Below are positions 40,495 to 48,306 of a stretch of 64,000 nucleotides of DNA, piece after piece. Location of the stretch: positions 496,001 to 560,000 of the forward strand of contig CBDDEE010000032.1 of NCBI GenBank assembly GCA_965226855.1, written 5' to 3'. The first letter of the stretch is position 1; each line of letters starts with the position of its first letter. The notes under the pieces were generated by a model, which made no database searches, was not told the origin of the DNA, and saw only the letters and a program-made list of their open reading frames with translations. The translations under genes were made by a program, and so were the position numbers. The DNA is from JAUXJB01 sp965226855 (lineage in GTDB: Bacteria; Myxococcota_A; UBA9160; SZUA-336).

Positions 40495-40857
40495 ATGCAC
40501 GACTTTCGGCAGCTCGAGGCCAGCGCGAACGCGGACAGCGAGTTCCGGCTGGCCGCCCGCTTCTGGAGCACGCAGATCGCGCTTCGTGACGGGTCCGCCG
40601 CGCAGCTCGTCAGGATCGAGGACGGTTGCGTCGTGGAGGTGAGACCGTGTGAGCAAGACACCCCGTGCGACGTGTCAATCTCCGCCTCGCGCGAGGAATG
40701 GGAGCGCTTTCTCGAGCCCATCCCCAGACCTTTCTACCAGGACCTGTGGGGCGCCTGGACCCGTCACGGCTTTGAACTCGAAGGCGACCTGGACTCGCTC
40801 TACCCGTACTACCCCGCGCTGCGGCGCCTCTTCGACCTGGTGCGCTCCGATGGCTGA
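40495..40857 (+). CDS. Small SCP2-like protein
   Basis: 120 residues. The pattern FWSTQIALRDGSAAQLVRIE, then DVSISASREEWERFL resembles the sterol-carrier-protein-2 fold found as stand-alone lipid-binding domains. It starts 1 nt after msrA and overlaps the start of the alpha/beta hydrolase gene by 8 nt. Pairing of such a domain with an alpha/beta hydrolase is common in lipid-degrading bacteria. The family call is by pattern only and moderately sure. Confidence 0.6.
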   Translation: MHDFRQLEASANADSEFRLAARFWSTQIALRDGSAAQLVRIEDGCVVEVRPCEQDTPCDVSISASREEWERFLEPIPRPFYQDLWGAWTRHGFELEGDLDSLYPYYPALRRLFDLVRSDG

Positions 40858-41716
40858 GTCCACCCCGCGCTTCGACCGGGCGATTGGCCGCTACGTCCAT
40901 CTCGAGATCCAGGGGCGGGAGTACCGGATCTACTTCGAGGAGGCCGGCCAGGGCATCCCCCTGTTGCTGCAGCACACGGCGGGTGCTGATGGTCGCCAGT
41001 GGAGGCACCTGCTCGAGGAGCCGCGCATCGCGGACCGTTACCGGCTGATTGCGTATGACCTGCCGTACCACGGGAAGTCCCTGCCGCCCGAGGGGGTTCC
41101 GTGGTGGGGCGAGGAGTACCGACTCACGCGCGACTTCCTGATGCGCGTTCCCGTGACGCTCGGACGGGCACTGGAGCTGGAGCGGCCCGTCTACATGGGA
41201 AGCTCCATAGGCGGGCACCTGGCCCTCGATCTCGCGCTCGACTTCCCGGCCGAGTTCCGGGCAGTGATCGGGCTCGAAGCCGGGCTCTCGACACCGGGCG
41301 GTTTCACCGACATCTGGTCGCACCCGCGGGTGTCGAACGCCTTCAAGGCGAGCGTCATGTACGGACTGATGTCTCCCACTAGTCCCGAGGCCCGCCGACG
41401 GGAGACGGCCTGGATCTACAGCCAGGGGGCGCCGCCCGTCTTCAAGGGTGACCTCTACTACTACTCCGTCGACCACGATCTCGAAGAGGACGCGGAACGG
41501 ATCGACACCTCGAAGGTTCCCGTCTACATCCTCACCGGCGAGTACGATTGGTCTGCGACGCCGGAGATGAGCGCGGAGGCGGCGAGCCGTATCAAGGGAG
41601 CGAGCTATCGGACGATGGAGGGGCTGGGTCACTTCCCGATGAGTGAGGATCCAGAGCGCTTCCTCGAGTTCATTACTCCGGTACTCGACGAGATTTCGGA
41701 GCGCAGCGCGCGCTAG
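40850..41716 (+). CDS. Alpha/beta-fold hydrolase
   Basis: 288 residues from ATG 40850. HTAGADGRQWRHLLEE (oxyanion region), nucleophile Ser in YMGSSIGGHLALDLAL near residue 119, acid near ILTGEYDWSATP, and catalytic His in MEGLGHFPMSEDPERF near residue 263. A general esterase/hydrolase; the substrate is unknown. Its TAG stop (41714-41716) lies inside the CTAG target of IS copy 2, so the insertion left the gene intact. Confidence 0.85.
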   Translation: MAESTPRFDRAIGRYVHLEIQGREYRIYFEEAGQGIPLLLQHTAGADGRQWRHLLEEPRIADRYRLIAYDLPYHGKSLPPEGVPWWGEEYRLTRDFLMRVPVTLGRALELERPVYMGSSIGGHLALDLALDFPAEFRAVIGLEAGLSTPGGFTDIWSHPRVSNAFKASVMYGLMSPTSPEARRRETAWIYSQGAPPVFKGDLYYYSVDHDLEEDAERIDTSKVPVYILTGEYDWSATPEMSAEAASRIKGASYRTMEGLGHFPMSEDPERFLEFITPVLDEISERSAR

Positions 41717-42987
41717 CAGGCTGCTGAAAAACTCCTCATCGAAGGGTACCTTTGAGGGAAGCCCCAAGGGGGAGATGTGAGAGGACCGCAGACGCTCCAG
41801 GGTGGGATCTTCAGCTACGTATCGCTGGAGTCCCGGATTCCCGAGGACCATCCGCTTCGAGCGATCCGGCGACTGGTGGACGCGGCGCTGGAGCAGCTGT
41901 CGCGACGCTTCGATGGTATCTACGCCAAAGGGGTCGGCCGACCGTCGGTCCCGCCGGAGCAGCTGTTGCGGGCGCTGCTGTTGCAGGTGCTGTACACGAT
42001 CCGGAGCGAGCGCCAGCTGATCGAGCAGATCGACTACAACCTGCTCTACCGCTGGTTCGTGGGCCTGGAGCTGGACGATGAGGTGTTCAGCGCGACGGTG
42101 TTCACCAAGAATCGGGAACGGCTGCTGAAGGGCGAGATCGCTCAGCATTTCTTCGAGGCGGTGCTGGCGCAGGCGGAGTCGGAGGGGTTGGTGTCATCGG
42201 AGCACTTCACGGTGGACGGGACGCTGATCGAGGCGTGGGCGAGCCAGAAGAGCTTCGTGCGCAAGGACGAGAAGCGCAGGGACGATGACGACCCGGGCAA
42301 CCCGACGGTCAACTTCCGGGGCGAGAAGCGGAGCAACCAGACGCATGCGTCGAGGACGGATCCGGACGCCCGACTGGCGGGGATGAGGGGCCAGGGCGCG
42401 CGGCTCGCGTATCAGGGACACGTCGTGACGGAGAACCGCAACGGCCTGGTGGTGGCGGCGAAGCTCACTCAGGCGTCGGGGTATGCGGAGCGCGAAGCGG
42501 CTCTCGAGATGGTGCTGGGTCTGGGGGGCGCTCGCCGGATCACCCTGGCTGGAGACAAGGGCTACGACGCCAAGAGCTTTGTGCAGGCGCTTCGGGCCTG
42601 GAGCGTTACCCCGCACGTGGCACAGAACACGACGAACCGCCGAAGCGCGATCGATCGAAGGACCACAGGACACCCGGGCTACGAGGTGAGCCAGCGCTTC
42701 CGCAAACGGGTGGAGGAGGTGTTTGGCTGGATGAAGACGGTGGGCTTGATGCGCAAGACCCGGCACCGGGGCACGGATCGGGTCGGCTGGGTCTTCACCT
42801 TCACTGCTGCGGCCTACAACCTGGTCCGTATCCGCAACCTGTTGGAGGCGACATAGCTCATGATCCCGCAAGATCTACCCGTGCGACACCGAACCGGTTC
42901 GTACCGGGAACGGCGATCCCTCTCCCTGCTCGGCACGCCTCCCGTCAGAGGCGTCCCGCCCAACCCAGTCACTTTCTCCGCAGCCTG
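41717..42987 (+). mobile_element. IS5-family-type insertion sequence, copy 2 (1271 bp)
   Basis: Same length as copy 1, with an identical transposase and no difference seen in the stretches I compared by eye, and in the same orientation, 31,595 bp away. The same terminal repeats and flanking CTAG (41713-41716 and 42988-42991) are present. It lies between the alpha/beta hydrolase gene and the cyclase/ATPase/TPR gene, within 25 nt of the latter's first recognisable codons. The pair of direct copies could recombine to delete or duplicate the 31.6-kb segment between them. Confidence 0.92.
41777..42856 (+). CDS. IS5-type DDE transposase (copy 2)
   Basis: 359 residues, identical in sequence to the transposase at 10182-11261, with the same DUF772-like N-terminus and D-D-E motifs (FTVDGTLIEAW; LAGDKGYDAKSF; RVEEVFGWMKT). 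GTG start. Full identity of the proteins points to a recent transposition. Confidence 0.92.
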   Translation: MRGPQTLQGGIFSYVSLESRIPEDHPLRAIRRLVDAALEQLSRRFDGIYAKGVGRPSVPPEQLLRALLLQVLYTIRSERQLIEQIDYNLLYRWFVGLELDDEVFSATVFTKNRERLLKGEIAQHFFEAVLAQAESEGLVSSEHFTVDGTLIEAWASQKSFVRKDEKRRDDDDPGNPTVNFRGEKRSNQTHASRTDPDARLAGMRGQGARLAYQGHVVTENRNGLVVAAKLTQASGYAEREAALEMVLGLGGARRITLAGDKGYDAKSFVQALRAWSVTPHVAQNTTNRRSAIDRRTTGHPGYEVSQRFRKRVEEVFGWMKTVGLMRKTRHRGTDRVGWVFTFTAAAYNLVRIRNLLEAT

Positions 42988-43011
42988 CTAGGCTGCGGGC
43001 ATCGATTTACT

Positions 43012-46000
43012 CTGGCGTGCCCGAGCTGCCATGCGGAGCTTCCTACCGGTGCGCGTTTCTGCGACGAGTGCGGCACGCCCGTTGCCGACCGAAGCGACAC
43101 AACCCCCGAGCGCGACCCTCGCGCCTACACCCCGAAGCACCTAGCCGACAAGATCCTGACCTCCCGCAGCGCCCTGGAGGGCGAGCGCAAGCAGGTGACG
43201 GTGCTGTTCGCCGACGTGAAGGGCTCGGTGGAGCTCTCAGGCCAGCTCGACCCCGAGGAGTGGCACCGCATCCTCGATCGCTTCTTCCAGATCCTGACCG
43301 ACGGCGTGCACCGTTTCGAGGGGACGGTCAACCAGTACACGGGCGATGGCATCATGGCGCTCTTCGGGGCGCCGATCGCGCATGAGGATCACGCGCAACG
43401 CGCCTGCTACGCAGCACTCGCGCTGCACGACGACCTGGCCGAGCCGGCGCGCGAGGTGAAGCGCGAGTACGGCCTCACCTTCTCGACCCGAATCGGCATT
43501 CACTCGGGCGAAGTCATCGTCGGCAAGATCGGCGATGACCTACGCATGGACTACACGGCCCAGGGAGTCACAGTCGGCCTCGCGGCGCGTCTGGAGGGGC
43601 TGGCGTCGCCCGACACCATCTACCTGAGCGACGCGAGCGCCGCGCTTGTCTCCGGCTACTTCGAGCTGGACGACCTCGGCGAGTTCCGCCTGAAGGGGCT
43701 CGAGGAGCCAGTGCGCGTGCACCAGCTCGCAGGCGCGAGCCCACTGCGCACGCGCTTCGACGTTTCTCGCCCCCGCGGACTGACGCGCTTCGTCGGCCGC
43801 GACGCGGACATGGGGACGCTCGAGAGCGCGCTCGAGCAGGCGAGCGCCGGGCGGGGCCAGGTCGTGGGCGCGGTCGCGGAGGCGGGAACCGGCAAGAGCC
43901 GGTTGTGCTTCGAGTTCCTCGAGCGCTACCGGGCGCGCGGGATCGCCGTACACGAGAGCGGCGGCGTCGCGCACGGCAAGAACATCCCGTTCTTGCCCAT
44001 GCTGCAGGTGTTCCGCTCCCACTTTCGGATCGAGGACGACGACGACCCGCAAACGGTCCGCGAGAAGATCGCAAGACGGCTGCTGACCATGGACGCGGGC
44101 TTCCGCGACGCGCTGCCGCTCGTATTCGAGATCTTCGGGGCGCCCGACCCCGACAACCCCGTGCCCGAGATGGGTCCAGGCGAGCGGCAGCGCCGCCTCT
44201 TCGGCGTGCTCCGGCGCGCCACGCAGGGCGAACGCGAGCCGCGCGTTTCACTCCTCGAGGACCTGCAGTGGTTGGACGCGACCAGCGAGAGGTTCCTCGA
44301 GGAGTGGGTGGACGCGCTGCCCGGCTCGAACACGCTCCTGCTCGTGAACTTCCGGCCGGAGTACCACGCGGACTGGAGGCAGAAGTCCTGGTATCGGCAG
44401 ATTCCGCTCGCGCCACTCGGACCCAAGGCGACCCAGGAGCTGCTCGACGACTTCCTGGGTCACGACCCGAGTGTGGTCGGCCTCGGAGACCGCATTCACG
44501 AGCGCACGGAAGGGAACCCCTTCTTCACCGAAGAGGTGGTGCAGACGCTGATCGAGTTGGGCAGGCTCGAGGGCGAGCGCGGCGCGTACCGGCTGGCCGA
44601 ACCCGTCGCGAGCCTGGAGATCCCCGCCACGGTGAGGAGCCTGCTCGCGGCGCGCATCGATCGCCTTGCTGAACGCGAGAAGCACGTGCTGCAGGCGGCA
44701 GCCGTGCTCGGCAAGGAGTTCAGCGAGCCGATCCTGGAGGCCGTGGCCGAGCTGCCGCGCGGCGACCTCACGGAGGCGCTGGCGGCGCTCAAGGGCGGAG
44801 AGTTCCTCTACGAGGAGTCGCTCTATCCCATCGCCGAGTACACCTTCAAGCACCCGCTCACCCAGGAGGTGGCGCTCGGCTCCCAGCTCCAGGACCGCCG
44901 GCGCCGCCTGCACGCCGCGGCGGCCCGAGCGCTCGAGGAGGCGCGCGCCGACCGGCTCGATGAGAGTGCCGCCCTGCTCGCGCACCACTGGGAGGAGGCC
45001 GGTGACTCGCGCGAGGCCGCGCGCTGGCACTGCAGGGCGGCCGAGTGGGTCGGCCTCGGCGATCCCGTGGGCGCGTTCCGCCACTGGCAGAGGGTGCGTG
45101 ATCTCGGCACGCCGCTCGCCGGCGACGACGACGAGATCGCGCAGCTGTGTCTACGGGCCTGCCGAGCGATCCTGCTGCTCGGAGGTTGGAGGCTGGGCGT
45201 CTCCGACTCCGCGGTCCGCGCGCTCACCGACCAGGCCCGTTCGCTGGCGGAGCGCTTCGGGGATCGCACGGCCCTGGCCACGCTGCTCTCCGCCGAGAGC
45301 ATCAGCACGGGTCTGCTGCGGGGAGACATGCGCGGCTTCTACGAGAAGCAGCGCGCGGCCCGCGCGCTGCTTGGGGAAGACGCGAGTCGCGAGGACCGGA
45401 TCTTCGTTCACACCAGCGTAGTCTTCTCGACCTACGTCATCGGCCGCGTGGCGGAGGCGGTGCCGCTATTCGACGAGCTGATTGAGCTCGGCGCGGGCGA
45501 TCCACGCGCCGGATTGGCAGGCATCGGCTTCGGCATCATTGCCTGGGGCCAGAGCATGGGATCGCAAGCGCTCGCCATGGCCGGGCGCTTCGACGAGGCC
45601 GCCGAGCGTAATGAGCAGGCGATCCGCCTGGCGAGAAAACACGGGCTCTCGGAGAACCTGGGATGGGCGCTCGGGGCCTCAGCGCAAATCGCGCTCTGGG
45701 CGGGCAGCGTCCTGACCGGCGCGCCCGATCCACGCGCCGCGGCCGTCGAGTCGCTGGAGCACGCCGAGGACGTGGGGGCCAGCCGCGCGCGCGAGCTCGG
45801 CCTGCTCTACCTCGCCTGCGCCGAGCGGTTCGTCGGGAACTTCGAGGCGGCAGATCGGAACGCCGCCGAGGCGCTCGACCTGATTCGGGAGGAGGGGACT
45901 GGGCAGGACTACCGAGTGGCCCTGATCAGCACCCGGTCCGTCGCGCAACGCGAACTCGGCAACGCAGCGGGCGCGCTCGAGCTGGCGCGCGAGGCGGTTG

Positions 46001-46308
46001 GCCTCGCCGAGCGTCAGCCCTGCCTCCACTGGGGCATCGACGCCCGGCTCGCGGTGGAGGGCCCCGCGGCACGCGAGGACGTCGAGGCATGCCTCGAGCG
46101 GGCGAGTGAGTGGCTCGGCGAGTCGGGCGCGCGCGCGTTCGAGCCCCAGATCCTCGAGGTGCGAGCTGAGCTGGCGGGAGTCGTGGGCAACCAAGCATCG
46201 CGCGAGCGGGAGCTCCGCGAAGCCCACCGCCTCTACACCGAGATGGGCGCGGCGGGGCACGCGGAGCGAGTGGGGAGGGAGTTGGGTCTGTCAGCTGACC
46301 AGACGTAA
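43012..46308 (+). CDS. Adenylate cyclase / AAA ATPase / TPR regulator, full length
   Basis: About 1098 residues. Zinc ribbon (CPSC and CDEC, residues 3-23); class III cyclase (VTVLFADVKGSVELS near 61; TGDGIMALFGAP near 110); STAND-type ATPase with Walker A EAGTGKSRLCFEF near 290 and LLEDLQWLDATSE near 415; then winged-helix and a TPR-rich half from about residue 650 to the end. The architecture matches large signal-transduction ATPases with cyclase input. The start is unclear: no ATG, GTG or TTG lies in frame between the IS end and the zinc ribbon. CTG 43012 is used here; the next standard start (GTG 43195) would cut off the ribbon and 5' part of the cyclase. It is the intact relative of the truncated gene at 11775. 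Confidence 0.82.
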   Translation: MACPSCHAELPTGARFCDECGTPVADRSDTTPERDPRAYTPKHLADKILTSRSALEGERKQVTVLFADVKGSVELSGQLDPEEWHRILDRFFQILTDGVHRFEGTVNQYTGDGIMALFGAPIAHEDHAQRACYAALALHDDLAEPAREVKREYGLTFSTRIGIHSGEVIVGKIGDDLRMDYTAQGVTVGLAARLEGLASPDTIYLSDASAALVSGYFELDDLGEFRLKGLEEPVRVHQLAGASPLRTRFDVSRPRGLTRFVGRDADMGTLESALEQASAGRGQVVGAVAEAGTGKSRLCFEFLERYRARGIAVHESGGVAHGKNIPFLPMLQVFRSHFRIEDDDDPQTVREKIARRLLTMDAGFRDALPLVFEIFGAPDPDNPVPEMGPGERQRRLFGVLRRATQGEREPRVSLLEDLQWLDATSERFLEEWVDALPGSNTLLLVNFRPEYHADWRQKSWYRQIPLAPLGPKATQELLDDFLGHDPSVVGLGDRIHERTEGNPFFTEEVVQTLIELGRLEGERGAYRLAEPVASLEIPATVRSLLAARIDRLAEREKHVLQAAAVLGKEFSEPILEAVAELPRGDLTEALAALKGGEFLYEESLYPIAEYTFKHPLTQEVALGSQLQDRRRRLHAAAARALEEARADRLDESAALLAHHWEEAGDSREAARWHCRAAEWVGLGDPVGAFRHWQRVRDLGTPLAGDDDEIAQLCLRACRAILLLGGWRLGVSDSAVRALTDQARSLAERFGDRTALATLLSAESISTGLLRGDMRGFYEKQRAARALLGEDASREDRIFVHTSVVFSTYVIGRVAEAVPLFDELIELGAGDPRAGLAGIGFGIIAWGQSMGSQALAMAGRFDEAAERNEQAIRLARKHGLSENLGWALGASAQIALWAGSVLTGAPDPRAAAVESLEHAEDVGASRARELGLLYLACAERFVGNFEAADRNAAEALDLIREEGTGQDYRVALISTRSVAQRELGNAAGALELAREAVGLAERQPCLHWGIDARLAVEGPAAREDVEACLERASEWLGESGARAFEPQILEVRAELAGVVGNQASRERELREAHRLYTEMGAAGHAERVGRELGLSADQT

Positions 46309-46445
46309 CTCGCGTCCGCGGATCAGCCTGCTCTCGGCTTCGTCCCGTTCGGATCCAGCATGCTTACCTAACGCTTACCCGCCGACATCGCGTGAGATTC
46401 GACCGAGCCGGCGCTGTGGTAACTCTATGCGTTAGTTCAGTTCGG

Positions 46446-46521
<76 letters not shown>

Positions 46522-46534
46522 AAAGTGAGCATTT

Positions 46535-46758
46535 CCAATGACTTAGCGAATCCGCTCTACTTTGCCAGCCGCCTCGCGCGACAAAGGCCAGCACTGAGCC
46601 ACCAGCCTTGACGATTCGGCTCGCAGCGCTGTGACGCAGGTGTGCCACCTGAGGTTCTCGATCCCCGCACGCCTGCACGCTGCCAGCCAGGCTGTTCTGA
46701 TCGACTTGGTGGGCGAACCCATCCGGCTTGCACTCGAGCGGGGATGTTGAGGATTCAA
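46535..46758 (-). pseudogene. Relic of a tyrosine recombinase (integrase) beside tRNA-Phe
   Basis: In one frame AWLAACRRAGIENLRWHT and in another HLRHSAASRIVKAGGSVLA. Joined, they give the 'RAGI.dLRwHtLRHSAAS' box of phage/island integrases, including the catalytic H-x-x-R. The C-terminal Tyr part and the N-terminal domains are missing. It lies 14-240 nt from the 5' end of the tRNA gene, the usual place for an integrase of an island inserted at a tRNA. The rest of the gap 46522-46875 shows nothing else. Confidence 0.68.
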
Positions 46759-46875
46759 GCGGGCATCAGGGGGGACCTAGTTGTTTGAGGGACGAACGTC
46801 CCCAAGACCAGGCGTGAGGTCTACGATGAAGGGTCGTAGTAGTCCGCGGACTCAGCCGCGGGCTGGGAGAACGCC

Positions 46876-47313
46876 ATGATCGAAGACATCGTCGAGATCG
46901 AGCAGCTGCTAAACCGCTACTGCCACGCAGTAGACCGAGGAACCGTGAGCGACATCATGGAGGTATTCCACGAGGATGCCGTGCTGTTGCCCCGCTACCA
47001 GAGCGAGGAGAGCTTCAAGGGCAAGGAGGCCGTGCGAGGTTGGTATGAGAAGTACGACAAGACGGCCAGAGACCAAACTCGCTCACTGCGCCACACGATC
47101 AGTACGCCGATGATCCAAGTGGATGGAAACCAGGCGACCTCGGTCTGCTACCTCGACGCCGACGGGATCGACTCGGGCTCGGGCAGAGCATTTCAGGTGC
47201 TCGGCCGGTATGAGGATAAGCTGATCAAGGACGACAGGCGCTGGTGGATCGTCGAGCGGGCCATCGTCGTGGAAGGGAATTACGCGCTTGGTGAAGCTCG
47301 GGAGAGCTTGTAG
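46876..47313 (+). CDS. SnoaL-like (NTF2 superfamily) protein
   Basis: 145 residues. VEIEQLLNRYCHAVDRGTVS and VFHEDAVLLPRYQSEESFKG at the N-terminus, TRSLRHTISTPMIQVDGNQA in the middle, and RYEDKLIKDDRRWWIVERAI at the C-terminus are the usual pattern of SnoaL_4-type proteins. These include dehydratases, isomerases and ring hydroxylase beta subunits. The reaction cannot be inferred. It starts a plus-strand pair with the thioredoxin-like gene 25 nt downstream. Confidence 0.82.
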   Translation: MIEDIVEIEQLLNRYCHAVDRGTVSDIMEVFHEDAVLLPRYQSEESFKGKEAVRGWYEKYDKTARDQTRSLRHTISTPMIQVDGNQATSVCYLDADGIDSGSGRAFQVLGRYEDKLIKDDRRWWIVERAIVVEGNYALGEARESL

Positions 47314-47338
47314 CTGAAGATCCGCTGCGAGTTGGCGG

Positions 47339-47626
47339 GTGGAGACGGAAGTGAGTGAAACACAGGGCGAGATCGAGGTCTTCAGTGCGAACTGTTCATT
47401 GTGCCACCGGACGGTGTCGCTCGTCCTGAGCCTGGCCCACGAGTCCCGCGAAGTGGTGGTCCGCGACATGCGAGATCCGGTGGTGGCTCGAAGAGCTGGG
47501 GAGCTTGGGATCCACTCGGTTCCCGCTGTGGTGATAGACGGGAGGCTTGCAGACTGTTGCGCTGGGCGTGGTCCCGATGTGGAGGCCCTGCGAGCAGCAG
47601 GAATCGGGCAACCCGTCGGACCGTAG
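47339..47626 (+). CDS. Small thioredoxin/glutaredoxin-like protein
   Basis: 95 residues from GTG 47339 (GTG 47351 is an alternative). EIEVFSANCSLCHRTVSLVL places a CxxC redox centre (CSLC) after the first strand, and ELGIHSVPAVVIDGRLADCC gives the cis-Pro loop. This matches the thioredoxin-like fold of small mercury/arsenic-associated or glutaredoxin-related proteins. Both cysteines are encoded as Cys; no UGA. The partner is unknown. Confidence 0.75.
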   Translation: METEVSETQGEIEVFSANCSLCHRTVSLVLSLAHESREVVVRDMRDPVVARRAGELGIHSVPAVVIDGRLADCCAGRGPDVEALRAAGIGQPVGP

Positions 47627-47729
47627 CGCGGTTGCGGCAACGAGCCCCGGGGACTCTGGCAGAGAGGCCTCTCCGTCCTCATCCATGTCGGGTGATGCTC
47701 AGCCCGCGGAGATGTCCTCGACTAGGCTC

Positions 47730-48260
47730 CTAGCCGCGCTCCTCGATCCGGATCGACTCCACGACCACGTTCTCGAGGGGCCGGTCGTTTCGATCGCGAG
47801 ACGTGTCCACGATCTTGTCCCCGACGTCCATGCCGTCGATGACCTGGCCGAAAACAGTGTACTGGCCGTCGAGGAAGGAGGAGCGGTCGACGCAGATGAA
47901 GAACTGACTGCCGGCGGAATCGGGGTCCTGGGAGCGGGCCATGGACAGGGTCCCACGCACGTGCGGGGTCTGGCTGAACTCCGCGTCGATCTGGTAGCCC
48001 GGGCCTCCCGTCCCCCACTTGCTGGTGTCAGGGTCTTTCGTGTTCGGGTCTCCGCCCTGGATCATGAAGCCGGGGATGATGCGGTGAAACAGGGTGCCGT
48101 CGTAGAACCCGGCACGCGCCAACTTCTTGAAGTTCTCGACGTGGTTCGGCGCCCGGTCCGGGTAGAACTCCAGCGTGATCACGCCGAGATCTTTCACACG
48201 AATCACGCCGATCTCGTCCTGCTGCCGGGTCTCTTCCTGCGTGTCTTCTGCCTCGGCCAC
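47730..48260 (-). CDS. Cyclophilin-type peptidyl-prolyl cis-trans isomerase
   Basis: 176 residues from GTG 48260 (GGAAAGGAAC upstream). Cyclophilin core: FYPDRAPNHVENFKKLARAG, FHRIIPGFMIQGGDP with catalytic Arg, and GSQFFICVDRSSFLDGQYTV followed by FGQVIDGMDV. There is no signal peptide, so it is probably cytosolic. It speeds proline isomerisation in folding. It lies downstream of the M16 protease gene (47 nt) in the same direction. Confidence 0.92.
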   Translation of the reverse strand: MAEAEDTQEETRQQDEIGVIRVKDLGVITLEFYPDRAPNHVENFKKLARAGFYDGTLFHRIIPGFMIQGGDPNTKDPDTSKWGTGGPGYQIDAEFSQTPHVRGTLSMARSQDPDSAGSQFFICVDRSSFLDGQYTVFGQVIDGMDVGDKIVDTSRDRNDRPLENVVVESIRIEERG

Positions 48261-48306
48261 GCCACGTTCCTTTCCTGGTTCTTGCTTTCTGTCAGTCGCC
48301 GCGAGG

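Noticed and set aside
40610..42148. 512-codon minus-strand frame spanning the hydrolase gene and the IS
   Set aside because: It crosses an IS boundary and is the complement of two real genes; no family features.
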